64,000 nt of DNA from the NCBI RefSeq assembly GCF_012928505.1, contig NZ_JABBJN010000006.1, positions 62,001-126,000 on the forward strand. Reading direction: 5' to 3'. The translations under genes were made by a program, and so were the position numbers. Shown in pieces: positions 46,168 to 57,628 of the stretch. Below the pieces are notes generated by a model, which saw nothing but the letters and a program-made list of their open reading frames with translations, made no database searches and was not told the origin of the DNA. This stretch comes from Achromobacter sp. Bel. GTDB lineage: Bacteria; Pseudomonadota; Gammaproteobacteria; Burkholderiales; Burkholderiaceae_B. Position 1 is the stretch's first letter. Every line of letters begins with the position of its first letter.

Positions 46168-47277
46168 ATGCAACTCGTACAAACCACACGCGATGCATTG
46201 CTGAAACCGCTGTCGACCGTGGCGGGCATCGTCGAAAGACGCCATACCCTGCCCATCCTGGCGAACATCCTGATGCGCAAGGAAGGCAACAAGGTTGCCT
46301 TCATTGCGACTGACCTTGAAGTACAGATCACCACGCACGCCGACTTCGGCGTGGGCCAGGACAACGAGTCCACCACGGTCGCGGCGCGCAAGCTGCTGGA
46401 CATCCTGAAGGCGTTGCCGGACACCGGCGACGTGCGCCTGGCCCTGGCCAGCAACAAGCTGTCGGTGCAGTCGGCCAAGAGCCGCTTCGCGTTGCAGACG
46501 CTGGCCGCCAGCGAGTTCCCCACCGTCGCTCAGCCCGAGCAGTGGGACGTCTCGCTGACCATGCCGCAACGCACGCTGCGCCACCTGTTCAACATGGTGC
46601 ACTTCGCCATGGCGCAACAGGACATCCGCTATTACCTGAACGGCATGCTGCTGGTGTTTGAACCGGGTCGTGTGCGCGCCGTCGCCACCGATGGCCACCG
46701 CCTGGCGCATTGCTCGACCGAAGCCGACGGCATTGCCGAACGCCACGAAGTGATCGTGCCGCGCAAGACCGTGCTGGAAATGCAGCGCCTGCTGGAGGAC
46801 TCCGACGAGGTGGTCTCCATTGATGTGGCGCCGGGCCAGATCCGTTTCCGTTTCGGCGACGTGGAGCTGGTGTCCAAGCTGGTCGAAGGCAAGTTCCCCG
46901 ATTTCACGCGTGTGATTCCCACGAACTACACGCGCCATTTCATGGTGGGCCGCGAAGCGCTCCAGGGCAGCCTGCAGCGCGCCGCCATCCTGACCACCGA
47001 CAAGTTCAAGGGCGTGCGCCTGCAACTGGCGCAGAACCAGATGAAGATCTCGTCCTCCAACGCCGAGCAGGAAGAGGCGCAGGAAGAAATCGACATCGAC
47101 TATGGCCATGAAGCCCTGGACGTGGGCTTCAACGTGGGCTACCTGCTCGACGTGCTGGCCAACGTGAAGGTCGACAACATCCAGTGGTCGGTCATGCCCG
47201 ATGCGAACGCGTCGGCGCTCATCACCTTGCCCGAAGACGACCAGTTCAAGTACGTCGTCATGCCCATGCGGATCTGA
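46168..47277 (+). CDS. dnaN: DNA polymerase III beta sliding clamp DnaN
   Basis: Protein of 369 residues starting MQLVQTTRDALLKPLSTVAGIVERRHTLPILAN, the usual betaproteobacterial N terminus, and ending KYVVMPMRI. It forms the ring that holds polymerase III on DNA. I chose ATG 46168 because AAGGA lies at ideal distance; ATG 46162, which overlaps the dnaA stop, would add two residues. Confidence 0.96.
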   Translation: MQLVQTTRDALLKPLSTVAGIVERRHTLPILANILMRKEGNKVAFIATDLEVQITTHADFGVGQDNESTTVAARKLLDILKALPDTGDVRLALASNKLSVQSAKSRFALQTLAASEFPTVAQPEQWDVSLTMPQRTLRHLFNMVHFAMAQQDIRYYLNGMLLVFEPGRVRAVATDGHRLAHCSTEADGIAERHEVIVPRKTVLEMQRLLEDSDEVVSIDVAPGQIRFRFGDVELVSKLVEGKFPDFTRVIPTNYTRHFMVGREALQGSLQRAAILTTDKFKGVRLQLAQNQMKISSSNAEQEEAQEEIDIDYGHEALDVGFNVGYLLDVLANVKVDNIQWSVMPDANASALITLPEDDQFKYVVMPMRI

Positions 47278-47354
47278 TCCGCGCCCCATTTGTGGGTTTG
47301 TGCCGCTTGCGGGCCTTGGCCCGCGAGCGGTCCGGCCGCCAGGCCGTTCTTTAA

Positions 47355-49820
<2,466 letters not shown>

Positions 49821-49842
49821 TCGCGGCTGCTGTGTCGTAGCG

Positions 49843-49875
49843 AAGGCCAGCCTTGACGGGCTGGCCTTTGTTTTT
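49843..49875 (+). terminator. Terminator of gyrB
   Basis: AAGGCCAGCC (49843-49852) pairs with GGCTGGCCTT (49859-49868), followed by TGTTTTTTCT. It starts 22 bases past the gyrB stop. Confidence 0.93.
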
Positions 49876-49895
49876 TCTGTTGCAAGGATGCAGTG

Positions 49896-51695
49896 ATGGG
49901 TAATCGGGCGTGGTTGGGTTTGCAGTCGGAACACGATCGCCAGGCGGTGTCGGCGGAAATCGCCAGCGCCAACGGCAATTTGCCGACCTTGTGGCAGGTG
50001 CTGTTGGCCGATGGCGAGTTGTCGCAAGCGGACACGTCGCAGCGGGTGTTCGGCGATGCCGGCGCCGCGGGACTGGCAGCGCCGGCGCACGCGGCGCATG
50101 ACCGCTTGTGCGAGGTTGCGGCGTTCTTGCTGTCGCATGCCGCAAGCGGCGATGCGCCCTATTGTCTGCAGCTGGATGCCGCAGCCACGTATCTGGCCGA
50201 ACGGATCGACGGGGAACCCGAAGACGCCCCCTTGTGGATAAGCGCGAATCTGGACGAGCTGGCGTGGATGCATGACGGCGGCGCGGCGGCGTATGCCGGC
50301 CATGTGCGCGATCTGTGCAACCGGCGTTGGCTGGCGTTGCGCGAGGCGATGGCGGCGCAAGACGTGGCGGGCGTCCTGCGCTTGCTGGAAGTGCGCGATG
50401 TGGATGATGCCTCGGGGTGGGCGTGGCGCTTCGGGTTTGGCGGCCTGGATCATCCCTACTTCGTCGAGCAGGAGCCGGCGCGTGCCGTTCGGTATGAAGA
50501 CTTCGTGGCTGATGCCGGCGAAGGGGGCGACGACGACCGCGACGATACGCACCTGGGCGAAGGATTGCATCGCTTTGTTGTGGACAACGCGTGGGGCGTG
50601 CGCGTTGGGCCGGCCGATGGCGGACCGGTGGTGTTGGCGCCGCAGTTCGACGCGATCTGGCCATTTGAGGACGGCGTCGCCACGGTGTTGAAGGACGACA
50701 GGCTGGGTTTGATCGACACCGGGGGCCGTGCGCTGATGCCGTGCGTGCTGGATGAGGTGTGGAGTTATGCACAGGGTCTGGTGATGGCGCGCGTCGGGGA
50801 GAGAATCGGGTTTGTGGATAAGCAGGGGGCGTGGGCCATCCCGCCGCGTTTCGAGTCCGCAGGCGATTTCTCGCCCGGAGGTTTGGCCCCCGCGTATGAG
50901 GCCGGGCAATGGGGCTTGATCGACTTGCACGGCGCGTGGCGGGTGCCGCCGCAGTGGGACGACATCAATTGGGAAGACGCGCTGCATGCTTATGTGACGC
51001 AGCGCGGCGCAATGCAGGGGTTGATCGATGTACAGGGATGCCAGGTGCTGGACGCCGTGTACGACGCAATGGGGCCGGTGGATACCGAGACGGATGCCGC
51101 GGCGCAATGGGCCAACGGCCAGATGCGGATCCGCGTCCTGACCGGGGACAACCAGCGCGGAATCGTCGACGGCCAGGGCAAGGTGCGGGTGCCCGTGGCG
51201 TACACCGATCTGGGCGACATCGTGTGGTTGCCGTCGGACGATCCCGCCGAAATCACCCCCGCGCCTGCCGGGCAGGCTGGCCGGTATGTGCGCGTGTTGC
51301 AGTGCGAGGACCACTCGGAATGGGACGCGTGGTTCCAAGGCGTCTACGACATGCGGGAAGGCCGCGAGGTGGTGCCTTGCGCGCAGCAGATGGTGTTCGG
51401 CTTGAAATGGGGGGTGGCCTACGGTTGGTTATGCGCGGCGGCGCCCGAGACCCCTTCAGAACACAGCCCGGACGGTTTGCAGGTGGGCATTGCGGCGGCG
51501 GATGGCGCCTGGGTGCATGAACCGGTCTACGCCTGGATCGGCGCGCCGGCCTCGTTGCGGACGGTTGACGGCATCCATGGCGGGCCGCCTGAGATTACGC
51601 GGCAGTGGGGTCAGGGGCTGGCCGTGCGGGCGGCACGGGCAGACACGGGAACGTTGGAGTGGCTGTATCCGGATGGCCGGACGGCGCGTTCGTAG
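49896..51695 (+). CDS. WG-repeat protein of unknown function
   Basis: Protein of 599 residues. The middle (about 225-400) contains WG-type beta repeats: FVVDNAWGVRVG, DRLGLIDTGGRALMP, ERIGFVDKQGAWAIPPRFE, GQWGLIDLHGAWRVPPQWD, QGLIDVQGCQVLD and QRGIVDGQGKVRVPVAY. The flanks (1-220 and 420-599) have no pattern I recognise. There is no signal peptide or membrane helix. AAGGA precedes the start; GTG 49893 is an alternative. It is separated from gyrB by a terminator. Perfect DnaA boxes are at 50234-50242 (with a rare ATA codon) and 50813-50821. Function not assigned. Confidence 0.75.
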   Translation: MGNRAWLGLQSEHDRQAVSAEIASANGNLPTLWQVLLADGELSQADTSQRVFGDAGAAGLAAPAHAAHDRLCEVAAFLLSHAASGDAPYCLQLDAAATYLAERIDGEPEDAPLWISANLDELAWMHDGGAAAYAGHVRDLCNRRWLALREAMAAQDVAGVLRLLEVRDVDDASGWAWRFGFGGLDHPYFVEQEPARAVRYEDFVADAGEGGDDDRDDTHLGEGLHRFVVDNAWGVRVGPADGGPVVLAPQFDAIWPFEDGVATVLKDDRLGLIDTGGRALMPCVLDEVWSYAQGLVMARVGERIGFVDKQGAWAIPPRFESAGDFSPGGLAPAYEAGQWGLIDLHGAWRVPPQWDDINWEDALHAYVTQRGAMQGLIDVQGCQVLDAVYDAMGPVDTETDAAAQWANGQMRIRVLTGDNQRGIVDGQGKVRVPVAYTDLGDIVWLPSDDPAEITPAPAGQAGRYVRVLQCEDHSEWDAWFQGVYDMREGREVVPCAQQMVFGLKWGVAYGWLCAAAPETPSEHSPDGLQVGIAAADGAWVHEPVYAWIGAPASLRTVDGIHGGPPEITRQWGQGLAVRAARADTGTLEWLYPDGRTARS

Positions 51696-51710
51696 GGGTA
51701 TCGCCGGGCG

Positions 51711-52616
51711 CTAGGCCGCCACGTCGCACACCTGCTTGATCGTCTGCCGCAACCACCGGTGCGCCGGGTCGCTGTCCAGGCGCGGCGGCCAGGCCTGCAC
51801 GACTCGCACGGGTGGCATGGACAGCGGCACGGGAAAGCTGCGCAATGCCAAGCCCAGCCGTTCAATTCCGGGCATCAGATGCTGCGGCATGGATGGCAGG
51901 ATCAGGTCGGAATCGGCCAGGGCGAAGATAGCGGCGTGGAACGTGGGCGTGATGAGCGAGACGCGCCGGGTCAGGCTCAGATCGGCCAGCGCCAGGTCGA
52001 TGGGCCCTTGCGCCCGGCCGCGGCGGGACACGCTGATGTGGTCGTAGGCCGTCAGGCGCTGCGGGGTGATGGCGCCTTTGAAGATGGCGTGCTCGGCGCG
52101 CGCCAGGCCGCAGAATGAGGTGGTGAAGAGCGTTTGCACCTTGATGTCCGCGCCGAATTTCTGCGACGAGCCGATATAGAGGTCGGCGTCGCCGCTGAGC
52201 GCGTCGCTGTCGTCTTCGCCTTCGGAAAGAAAGCGCAGCACGCTGTGGGGAGCATAACGGCGCAGGTGTTCGCGCAGGCGGCCGCCGAAGGCGCCGACGA
52301 ACACGTCATTGGCGCGCAGGGTGAAGACGCGCGTCAACGTGCCCAGGTTGACGTCCTGGCTGAAGGCGGAGAACACGGATTGCGCCTGCTCGACCACGCT
52401 GCGCACCTGGTCGCGCAGTTCAAGCGCGCGCGGCGTGGGCGCCAGGCCCCGGCCTGAACGCACAAGGACCGGATCGCCCACCGCTTCGCGGATGCGGGCC
52501 AGGGTGCGGCTCATGGCCGGGGTGCTCAGGTTGAGCCGGCGCGCGGCACCGGCGACGCTGCCTTCCTGGATCAGCACGTCCAGAGTCAGCAGCAGGTTGA
52601 GGTCTGGCGTATTCAT
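51711..52616 (-). CDS. LysR-family regulator, divergent from the VOC/flavin-reductase pair
   Basis: Protein of 301 residues starting MNTPDLNLLLTLDVLIQEGSVAGAARRLNLSTPAMSRTLARIREAVGDPVLVRSGRGLAPT, a LysR HTH of the NodD/LinR-like group, then the co-inducer domain. Start at ATG 52616. It probably controls the divergent glyoxalase-family and flavin-reductase genes; a T-N11-A palindrome lies between. Confidence 0.9.
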   Translation of the reverse strand: MNTPDLNLLLTLDVLIQEGSVAGAARRLNLSTPAMSRTLARIREAVGDPVLVRSGRGLAPTPRALELRDQVRSVVEQAQSVFSAFSQDVNLGTLTRVFTLRANDVFVGAFGGRLREHLRRYAPHSVLRFLSEGEDDSDALSGDADLYIGSSQKFGADIKVQTLFTTSFCGLARAEHAIFKGAITPQRLTAYDHISVSRRGRAQGPIDLALADLSLTRRVSLITPTFHAAIFALADSDLILPSMPQHLMPGIERLGLALRSFPVPLSMPPVRVVQAWPPRLDSDPAHRWLRQTIKQVCDVAA

Positions 52617-52672
52617 GGCGCCAAGCATAGCGCGCCCATACGGCCAGGCGTCGCGTTCAGGGTTGCGCCAGG

Positions 52673-52687
52673 CGCAATCGTGGATTG
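52673..52687. promoter_or_regulatory. LysR-type operator
   Basis: TTGCGCC-A-GGCGCAA is a perfect 7+1+7 palindrome with T-N11-A spacing, in the 163-base gap between the LysR gene and the VOC gene. Confidence 0.6.
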
Positions 52688-52779
52688 CACGCGGCGGCAT
52701 TCCCCGGTGCGGGAGCGGACGCCACTATTGCGCACCTGGCGGTGCATGGGCGCCAGCCGGACAAACCAAGGAGAGACAA

Positions 52780-53268
52780 ATGGCGCTGGACGTACTGGAG
52801 CTGCATCATCACGCGGTGCGCATGCCGCTTGGCAAGGTGGCGGCCATGGGCGCGTTCTATGGGGACGTGCTGGGATTGGATACGGATAACGGCCGCTGGG
52901 AGATCCCGGGTATCGCGGGGTACTTCCTGGACCTGGGCAACGATTGCCAGATCCATCTGCTGGGCAGCGACGGCCCCTCGCCCTATTCCCAAGGGCCCGG
53001 CTGCGACCCGGTGGAAAACCACGTGGCGCTGGCGGTGCGGGATATCGCCGAAGCCGAAGCCGAGCTGCAGCGGCAGGGCGTGGACTACTGGAAGCTGGAC
53101 AACGTGGCGGCACCCGAGCTGATGCAGTTGTTCCTGCGCGACCCGGTGGGCAACCTGATTGAACTGCATCAGATCGGCCGGTGCCGCTGTAAGCGCAGCG
53201 ACCGCTTGTTCGCCGACCAGAAGGCGGCGGCCGGCGCGGCGCCGACGCAAGCCGCCGCACAAGACTGA
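52780..53268 (+). CDS. VOC-superfamily (glyoxalase/dioxygenase fold) protein
   Basis: Protein of 162 residues with two beta-alpha-beta-beta-beta modules. Likely metal ligands are the His in ELHHHAVRMP, the His in ENHVALAV, and the Glu in GNLIELHQ, the usual VOC positions. The C-terminal tail after residue 130 (RCRCKRSDRL...) is low complexity. A glyoxalase, epimerase or ring-cleavage role cannot be told apart. GGAGAG lies before ATG 52780. It is 17 bases before the flavin-reductase gene. Confidence 0.82.
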   Translation: MALDVLELHHHAVRMPLGKVAAMGAFYGDVLGLDTDNGRWEIPGIAGYFLDLGNDCQIHLLGSDGPSPYSQGPGCDPVENHVALAVRDIAEAEAELQRQGVDYWKLDNVAAPELMQLFLRDPVGNLIELHQIGRCRCKRSDRLFADQKAAAGAAPTQAAAQD

Positions 53269-53285
53269 TGCGCCGGGGATAAGCC

Positions 53286-53954
53286 ATGTTCATCGATTTG
53301 AATGCGCTGTCGGGCCCCGCCCGCTACAAGCTGCTGACCGCCGCGATCGTGCCGCGCCCCATTGCCTGGATCGTGTCGCGCGATGCGCGGGGGGCGACGA
53401 ACGTGGCACCCTTCTCGTTCTTCAACCTGATGTCGGGTGACCCGCCGCTGATCTGCGTGGGCATCGGGATGCGCGACGGCGCGCCCAAGGACACCGCCCG
53501 TAATATTGCCGAGCGCGGCGAGTTCACCGTCAATCTGGTGTCGGTGCGCCTGGCCGCCAGAATGAACGTCACGGCGGTGGACTTTCCGGCCGGCGTGGAC
53601 GAATCGGTGGAGGCCGGCCTGGTGTTGTCGCCCTCCGAGCGCATCGGCGTGCCGCGGGTGATGCAGTCACCCGTCGCGTTCGAGTGCCGGGTGCACGAAC
53701 TGCTGCGCATCGACGGCCGCAGCCTGGTGGTGGCCGATGTGGCGGCCATGCACGTGCAGGATGATCTGGTGGCCGACCGGGAACACTTGTACCTGGACGG
53801 CCCGAAAATGGACTTGCTGGCCAGGTTGCACAACCCCGGCTGGTACAGCCGCCCGCAGCCGGCCTTCCAGATGCCGCAACTGAACCTGGCCCAGTGGGAG
53901 GCCTTGAAGCAGTCGGGCGAGGCGGAGCGCTACCTGGAGACGCCGCGGATATAG
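53286..53954 (+). CDS. Flavin reductase-like / FMN-binding split-barrel protein
   Basis: Protein of 222 residues. The start MFIDLNALSGPARYKLLTAAIVPRPIAWIVSRDARGATNVAPFSFFN is the flavin-reductase-like domain, with FNLMSGDPPLICVGIG and DTARNIAERGEFTVNLV following. It binds FMN and may supply reduced flavin to, or act with, a partner oxygenase. Together with the VOC protein and divergent LysR it suggests a small catabolic unit for an aromatic or quinone-like compound (inference). Confidence 0.86.
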   Translation: MFIDLNALSGPARYKLLTAAIVPRPIAWIVSRDARGATNVAPFSFFNLMSGDPPLICVGIGMRDGAPKDTARNIAERGEFTVNLVSVRLAARMNVTAVDFPAGVDESVEAGLVLSPSERIGVPRVMQSPVAFECRVHELLRIDGRSLVVADVAAMHVQDDLVADREHLYLDGPKMDLLARLHNPGWYSRPQPAFQMPQLNLAQWEALKQSGEAERYLETPRI

Positions 53955-54041
53955 GACGGTGGCGCGCGCTGTCCGGCCTGGCGCGCCCCTCTCTTTCAGC
54001 GCGCAGGCCCCTGCAGCGCCCTTTCCTTCACCGCCTTCCCG

Positions 54042-54974
54042 TCATCGCGCCGGCCGCGCTTTCAGGTCGGCCATCTCTTCGGTCATCAATTGGTGCGCAT
54101 AGCGCGAGAACACGCTGACCAGCCGCGTGCGGGTGTGGTACGGCGGATATAGCAGCGCCACCGTGACTGGCACTGACGGGCTGAAAGGCCGGACCTCGAC
54201 GCCGTTGGCTTCGTATTCTTCGCGGGCGGCCAGCGGGTTGATCAGGGCCACGCCCAGGCCGGCGCCCACCAGCGCGCACACCGACGAGCCCAGCCCGGCC
54301 TCGGCCACCGTCTGCCGTTCCACCTTGGCGGCCTTGAAGACGGCGTCGATCTTCTCGCGCAGCGGGGTGGCGCTGGGAAACGAGATGAAGGGCTCGCCCG
54401 CGAAGTCGGCGGGCTTGAGTTTTTTCAACTTGGTCAGCCGGTGCCCTTTCGGCAGGACCGCCACGCAGCTCATCGTGAGCACCGGCTCGACCTGGATGCC
54501 GGGGCTGTCGCCCGACAGCATGGCCAGCCCCGTGTCGCAGAACCCCGAACTGATCCAGTTATGCACCGCGCTGGCGTTGCCGGAATGGATGGAGACCATC
54601 ACGTCCGGGTATTCCGTCTTGAAGGCCGCGACGATGCGCGCCAGGATGCCGCCAGCCAGCCGGGGCATGGCGGCCACGCTCAACCGGCTGGCGCTGAACG
54701 AGCGGATGCTGGCCGCCGCCGACTCCAGTCCGGCCAGGCCGATGAAGGTCTTTTCGACCTCCTGGAAGAAGCGTGACCCGTCCTGCGTGGGGCTCAGGCG
54801 GCTGCCATTGCGGTCGAACAAGGGAAACTGGGTGATCGCTTCCAATTGCGCTATTAAGCGGCTAACGTGCGGCTGCGAGGTATGTACGCGCCGCGCCGCG
54901 GCCGTCATCGAGCCGGTCATCATGACGGCTCGGAAGGCCTCGATGTGTCTTAAGCCCATCCGTGGAATGGCCAT
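54042..54974 (-). CDS. LysR-family regulator, divergent from an amino-acid ABC importer
   Basis: Protein of 310 residues. HTH at about 8-65 (MTAAARRVHTSQPHVSRLIAQLEA), with the co-inducer domain after. The HTH is of the type found in NocR/OccR-like regulators of amino-acid derivatives. The 171-base region to the divergent receptor gene has the partial palindrome GTAT-N6-ATAC at 54984-54997. It likely controls the 55.1-59.5 kb operon. Confidence 0.88.
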   Translation of the reverse strand: MAIPRMGLRHIEAFRAVMMTGSMTAAARRVHTSQPHVSRLIAQLEAITQFPLFDRNGSRLSPTQDGSRFFQEVEKTFIGLAGLESAAASIRSFSASRLSVAAMPRLAGGILARIVAAFKTEYPDVMVSIHSGNASAVHNWISSGFCDTGLAMLSGDSPGIQVEPVLTMSCVAVLPKGHRLTKLKKLKPADFAGEPFISFPSATPLREKIDAVFKAAKVERQTVAEAGLGSSVCALVGAGLGVALINPLAAREEYEANGVEVRPFSPSVPVTVALLYPPYHTRTRLVSVFSRYAHQLMTEEMADLKARPAR

Positions 54975-55145
54975 ATCAAATCCGTATAGAGGAATACCTG
55001 ATTGGAACTGGATAAAACCATACTGCTAGTTGATACTTTTTGCCAGCCGCGGGGCTCATCGCGGGACGCGGCGGCCGCCAAACCTTCTGGCGCCGCCGAT
55101 CGTGAATACAAACACGCGCCGCACGCACGGCGCCAAGGGAATCAG

Positions 55146-56057
55146 ATGAAAGCATTTGCCGCGATCTCCGTCGCCGCCGCCCTGCTGGGCAGCGCCGCCA
55201 CCGTTCACGCCGAGGGCCCCAGCCGCCTGGACAAGATCCGGGAAACCGGCGTGATCACCATCGGCCATCCTGAGACCTCGGTCCCCTTCGCCTACCTGGA
55301 CGGCAACCAGAAGCCGGTCGGTTACACGGTGGAGATCTGCCAGGAAGTCGCCCAGTACGTGAAAGCCGCGCTGAAGCTGCCCAAGCTGGAAGTGCGCTAC
55401 AACCCGACGACCTCCGCCACGCGCATCCCGCTGCTGGCCAATGGCACGATCGACCTGGAATGCGGCAACACCACGAATAACGTGGACCGCCACAAGCTGG
55501 TGTCGTTCGCGCCCACGACCTTCGTGGCGCAAGTGGTGCTGGTGGCGCGCAAGGACGGCGGCGTGGATCCCAACAACCTGGAATCGTTCCGCGGCAAGAC
55601 CATCGCGGCCCAGGCCGGCGGCCAGACCTTCCGGCTGATTTCGGGCCTGAACGCCAAGGGCAACCTGGGCATCACCATGGCGCCCACGAAGGATACCGCC
55701 GAGACCATCCTGATGGTGGAATCGGGCCGCGCCGCGGGGTCGGCCAATGACGACGGTATCGCCTACGGCGCCGTGGCCTCGTCGAAGAACCCGGACGCGT
55801 TCGTGATCGGCAAGAAGGGTCTGGAAGTGGCGCCCTACGGCATCATGGAACCCAAGGACGACCCTGCCTTCAAGAAGGTGGTGGACGACGCCGTGCTGGA
55901 CCTGATCAAGACCGGTAAAGTGGCCGCGATCTATGACAAGTACTTCAATTCGCCGATCCCGCCCAAGCAGATCAACCTGAAGTATCCGATGAGCGACGCC
56001 CTGAAGCGCGCGCTGGCCAACCCGACCGATTCGGGCGACCCCAAGGCATACGAGTAA
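55146..56057 (+). CDS. Amino-acid ABC transporter substrate-binding protein (GltI-like)
   Basis: Protein of 303 residues with a signal peptide cleaved near VHAEG (residue 22). SBP family 3 landmarks are LDKIRETGVITIGHPETSVPFAYLDGNQKPVGYTVEIC, the substrate arginine in TSATRIPLLANGTIDLECGNTTN and the DNIV-like DDGIAYG segment. It resembles the glutamate/aspartate receptor GltI; the aldolase at the end of the operon suggests beta-hydroxy amino acids instead. Start at ATG 55146. Confidence 0.9.
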   Translation: MKAFAAISVAAALLGSAATVHAEGPSRLDKIRETGVITIGHPETSVPFAYLDGNQKPVGYTVEICQEVAQYVKAALKLPKLEVRYNPTTSATRIPLLANGTIDLECGNTTNNVDRHKLVSFAPTTFVAQVVLVARKDGGVDPNNLESFRGKTIAAQAGGQTFRLISGLNAKGNLGITMAPTKDTAETILMVESGRAAGSANDDGIAYGAVASSKNPDAFVIGKKGLEVAPYGIMEPKDDPAFKKVVDDAVLDLIKTGKVAAIYDKYFNSPIPPKQINLKYPMSDALKRALANPTDSGDPKAYE

Positions 56058-56066
56058 GCAGGTTGT

Positions 56067-56100
56067 CCGCGGGACGCCATGTGCGTCCCGCGGCGGTTTT
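56067..56100 (+). terminator. Intra-operon hairpin after the receptor gene
   Basis: CCGCGGGACG (56067-56076) pairs with CGTCCCGCGG (56084-56093), followed by CGGTTTT. Ten bases past the receptor stop and before the permease genes, it would let receptor mRNA be made in excess, as is common in ABC operons. Confidence 0.7.
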
Positions 56101-56141
56101 GGGGCAAGGCGCCGCGGCCGGCGCCGATCTAGGGCACAGGC

Positions 56142-56891
56142 ATGAATTACAACTGGAGTTGGAGCGTCTTCCTGGAGATGTCGCCGGATGGCGTGCATAC
56201 CTTCCTGGAAACGATCCTGATCGGCGTGGGCTGGACGCTGGCGCTGGCGTTGACGGCGTGGGTGTTTTCGCTGCTGTTGGGATCGTGGCTGGGCGTGATG
56301 CGCACGGCGCAGTCCCGGCTGATGAATGTGCTGGGCGCGACGTATGTGGAGATCTTCCGCAACGTGCCGCTGCTGGTGCAGATGTTCCTGTGGTATTTCG
56401 TGCTGCCCGAATTGCTGCCGCATGCGTGGGGCCTGGCGATGAAGCAGATGCCGCAGCCCTGGGGGCAGTTCGTGCCTGCCGTGCTGTGCCTGGGCTTTTA
56501 CGGGTCGGCGCGGGTGGCCGAGCAATTGCGCGCGGGCATCCAGTCGCTGCCACGCGGCCAGTTCCAGGCGGGCACCGCGCTGGGGCTGACCGAGGTGCAG
56601 GTGTACCGCTACATCATCCTGCCCGAGGCGTTCCGCATCGTGCTGCCGCCCTTGACGTCGGAATTCATGGGCACCATCAAGTATTCGTCGGTGGCGCTGA
56701 CGATCGGCCTGTTGGAGCTGACCGGCCAGGCGCGCTCCATGCAGGAATTCAGCTTCCATATTTTCGAGGCGTTCTCCGCCGCCACGGTGATCTACCTGAT
56801 CATCAACGGCATCGTCGTGCTGGGCATGCGCCTGCTTGAGCGCCATGTCGCGGTTCCCGGGCTGATCGGTTCAACCGGCAAGAGCCGCTAG
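56142..56891 (+). CDS. Amino-acid ABC transporter permease (GltJ-like)
   Basis: Protein of 249 residues with five membrane helices. The HisM-type motifs are YVEIFRNVPLLVQMFLWYFVLPELLP and the EAA loop RAGIQSLPRGQFQAGTALGLTEVQVYRYIILPEAFR. AGGG precedes the ATG. It lies 8 bases before the second permease. Confidence 0.92.
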   Translation: MNYNWSWSVFLEMSPDGVHTFLETILIGVGWTLALALTAWVFSLLLGSWLGVMRTAQSRLMNVLGATYVEIFRNVPLLVQMFLWYFVLPELLPHAWGLAMKQMPQPWGQFVPAVLCLGFYGSARVAEQLRAGIQSLPRGQFQAGTALGLTEVQVYRYIILPEAFRIVLPPLTSEFMGTIKYSSVALTIGLLELTGQARSMQEFSFHIFEAFSAATVIYLIINGIVVLGMRLLERHVAVPGLIGSTGKSR

Positions 56892-56899
56892 GGGGCGCC

Positions 56900-57589
56900 A
56901 TGGGTAAATTCGATTTCGATGTGATCTGGACCGCGTTGCCCTATCTGTTCCAGACGGGCATGACATTCACGCTGACGCTGACCGCGCTGGCTGCGGTGAT
57001 GGGGCTGGCGCTGGGCACGCTGCTGGCCATGATGCGGTTGTCGCGCTTCAAGATCCTGTCGGTGCCGGCGGGCATCTATGTGAACGTGATGCGATCGATC
57101 CCGCTGCTGCTGGTGATCTTCTGGTTCTACTTCCTGGTGCCGTACATCGCCGCCTGGGTGGTGGGGTCGCCCACGCCGTTGCGCGTGGGGGCGTTCAATT
57201 CGGCGGTGATCACCTTCACCCTGTTCGAGGCCGCGTACTTTTGCGAAATCATGCGCGCGGGCATCCAGTCGATTGCGCGCGGGCAGGTGTCGGCCAGCAT
57301 GGCGATCGGCCTCTCGCCCTGGCAGGGCATGCGCTACGTGGTGCTGCCGCAGGCCTTCCGCAACATGGTGCCGGCGCTGCTGACGCGCGTGATCATCCTG
57401 TTCCAGGACACGTCGCTGGTCTACGTGCTGTCGTTGACGGATTTCCTGGGCGCGGCCTCCAAGATCGGCCAGCGCGACGGCCGGCTGGTTGAACTCTATC
57501 TTTTCGTGGCGGTGGTGTATTTCGTGATCTGTTTCACGGCATCCCGTCTGGTCAAGCTGCTGGAAAAGCGCACCCGGGTGTTGCGCTGA
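56900..57589 (+). CDS. Amino-acid ABC transporter permease (GltK-like)
   Basis: Protein of 229 residues with five helices. It has NVMRSIPLLLVIFWFYFLVP and the EAA loop RAGIQSIARGQVSASMAIGLSPWQGMRYVVLPQAFRN. It forms a heterodimeric pore with the preceding permease. Confidence 0.92.
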   Translation: MGKFDFDVIWTALPYLFQTGMTFTLTLTALAAVMGLALGTLLAMMRLSRFKILSVPAGIYVNVMRSIPLLLVIFWFYFLVPYIAAWVVGSPTPLRVGAFNSAVITFTLFEAAYFCEIMRAGIQSIARGQVSASMAIGLSPWQGMRYVVLPQAFRNMVPALLTRVIILFQDTSLVYVLSLTDFLGAASKIGQRDGRLVELYLFVAVVYFVICFTASRLVKLLEKRTRVLR

Positions 57590-57628
57590 GCGCCCCGGCT
57601 CCGCTATCCGTTATCCACAGGTTCTACG

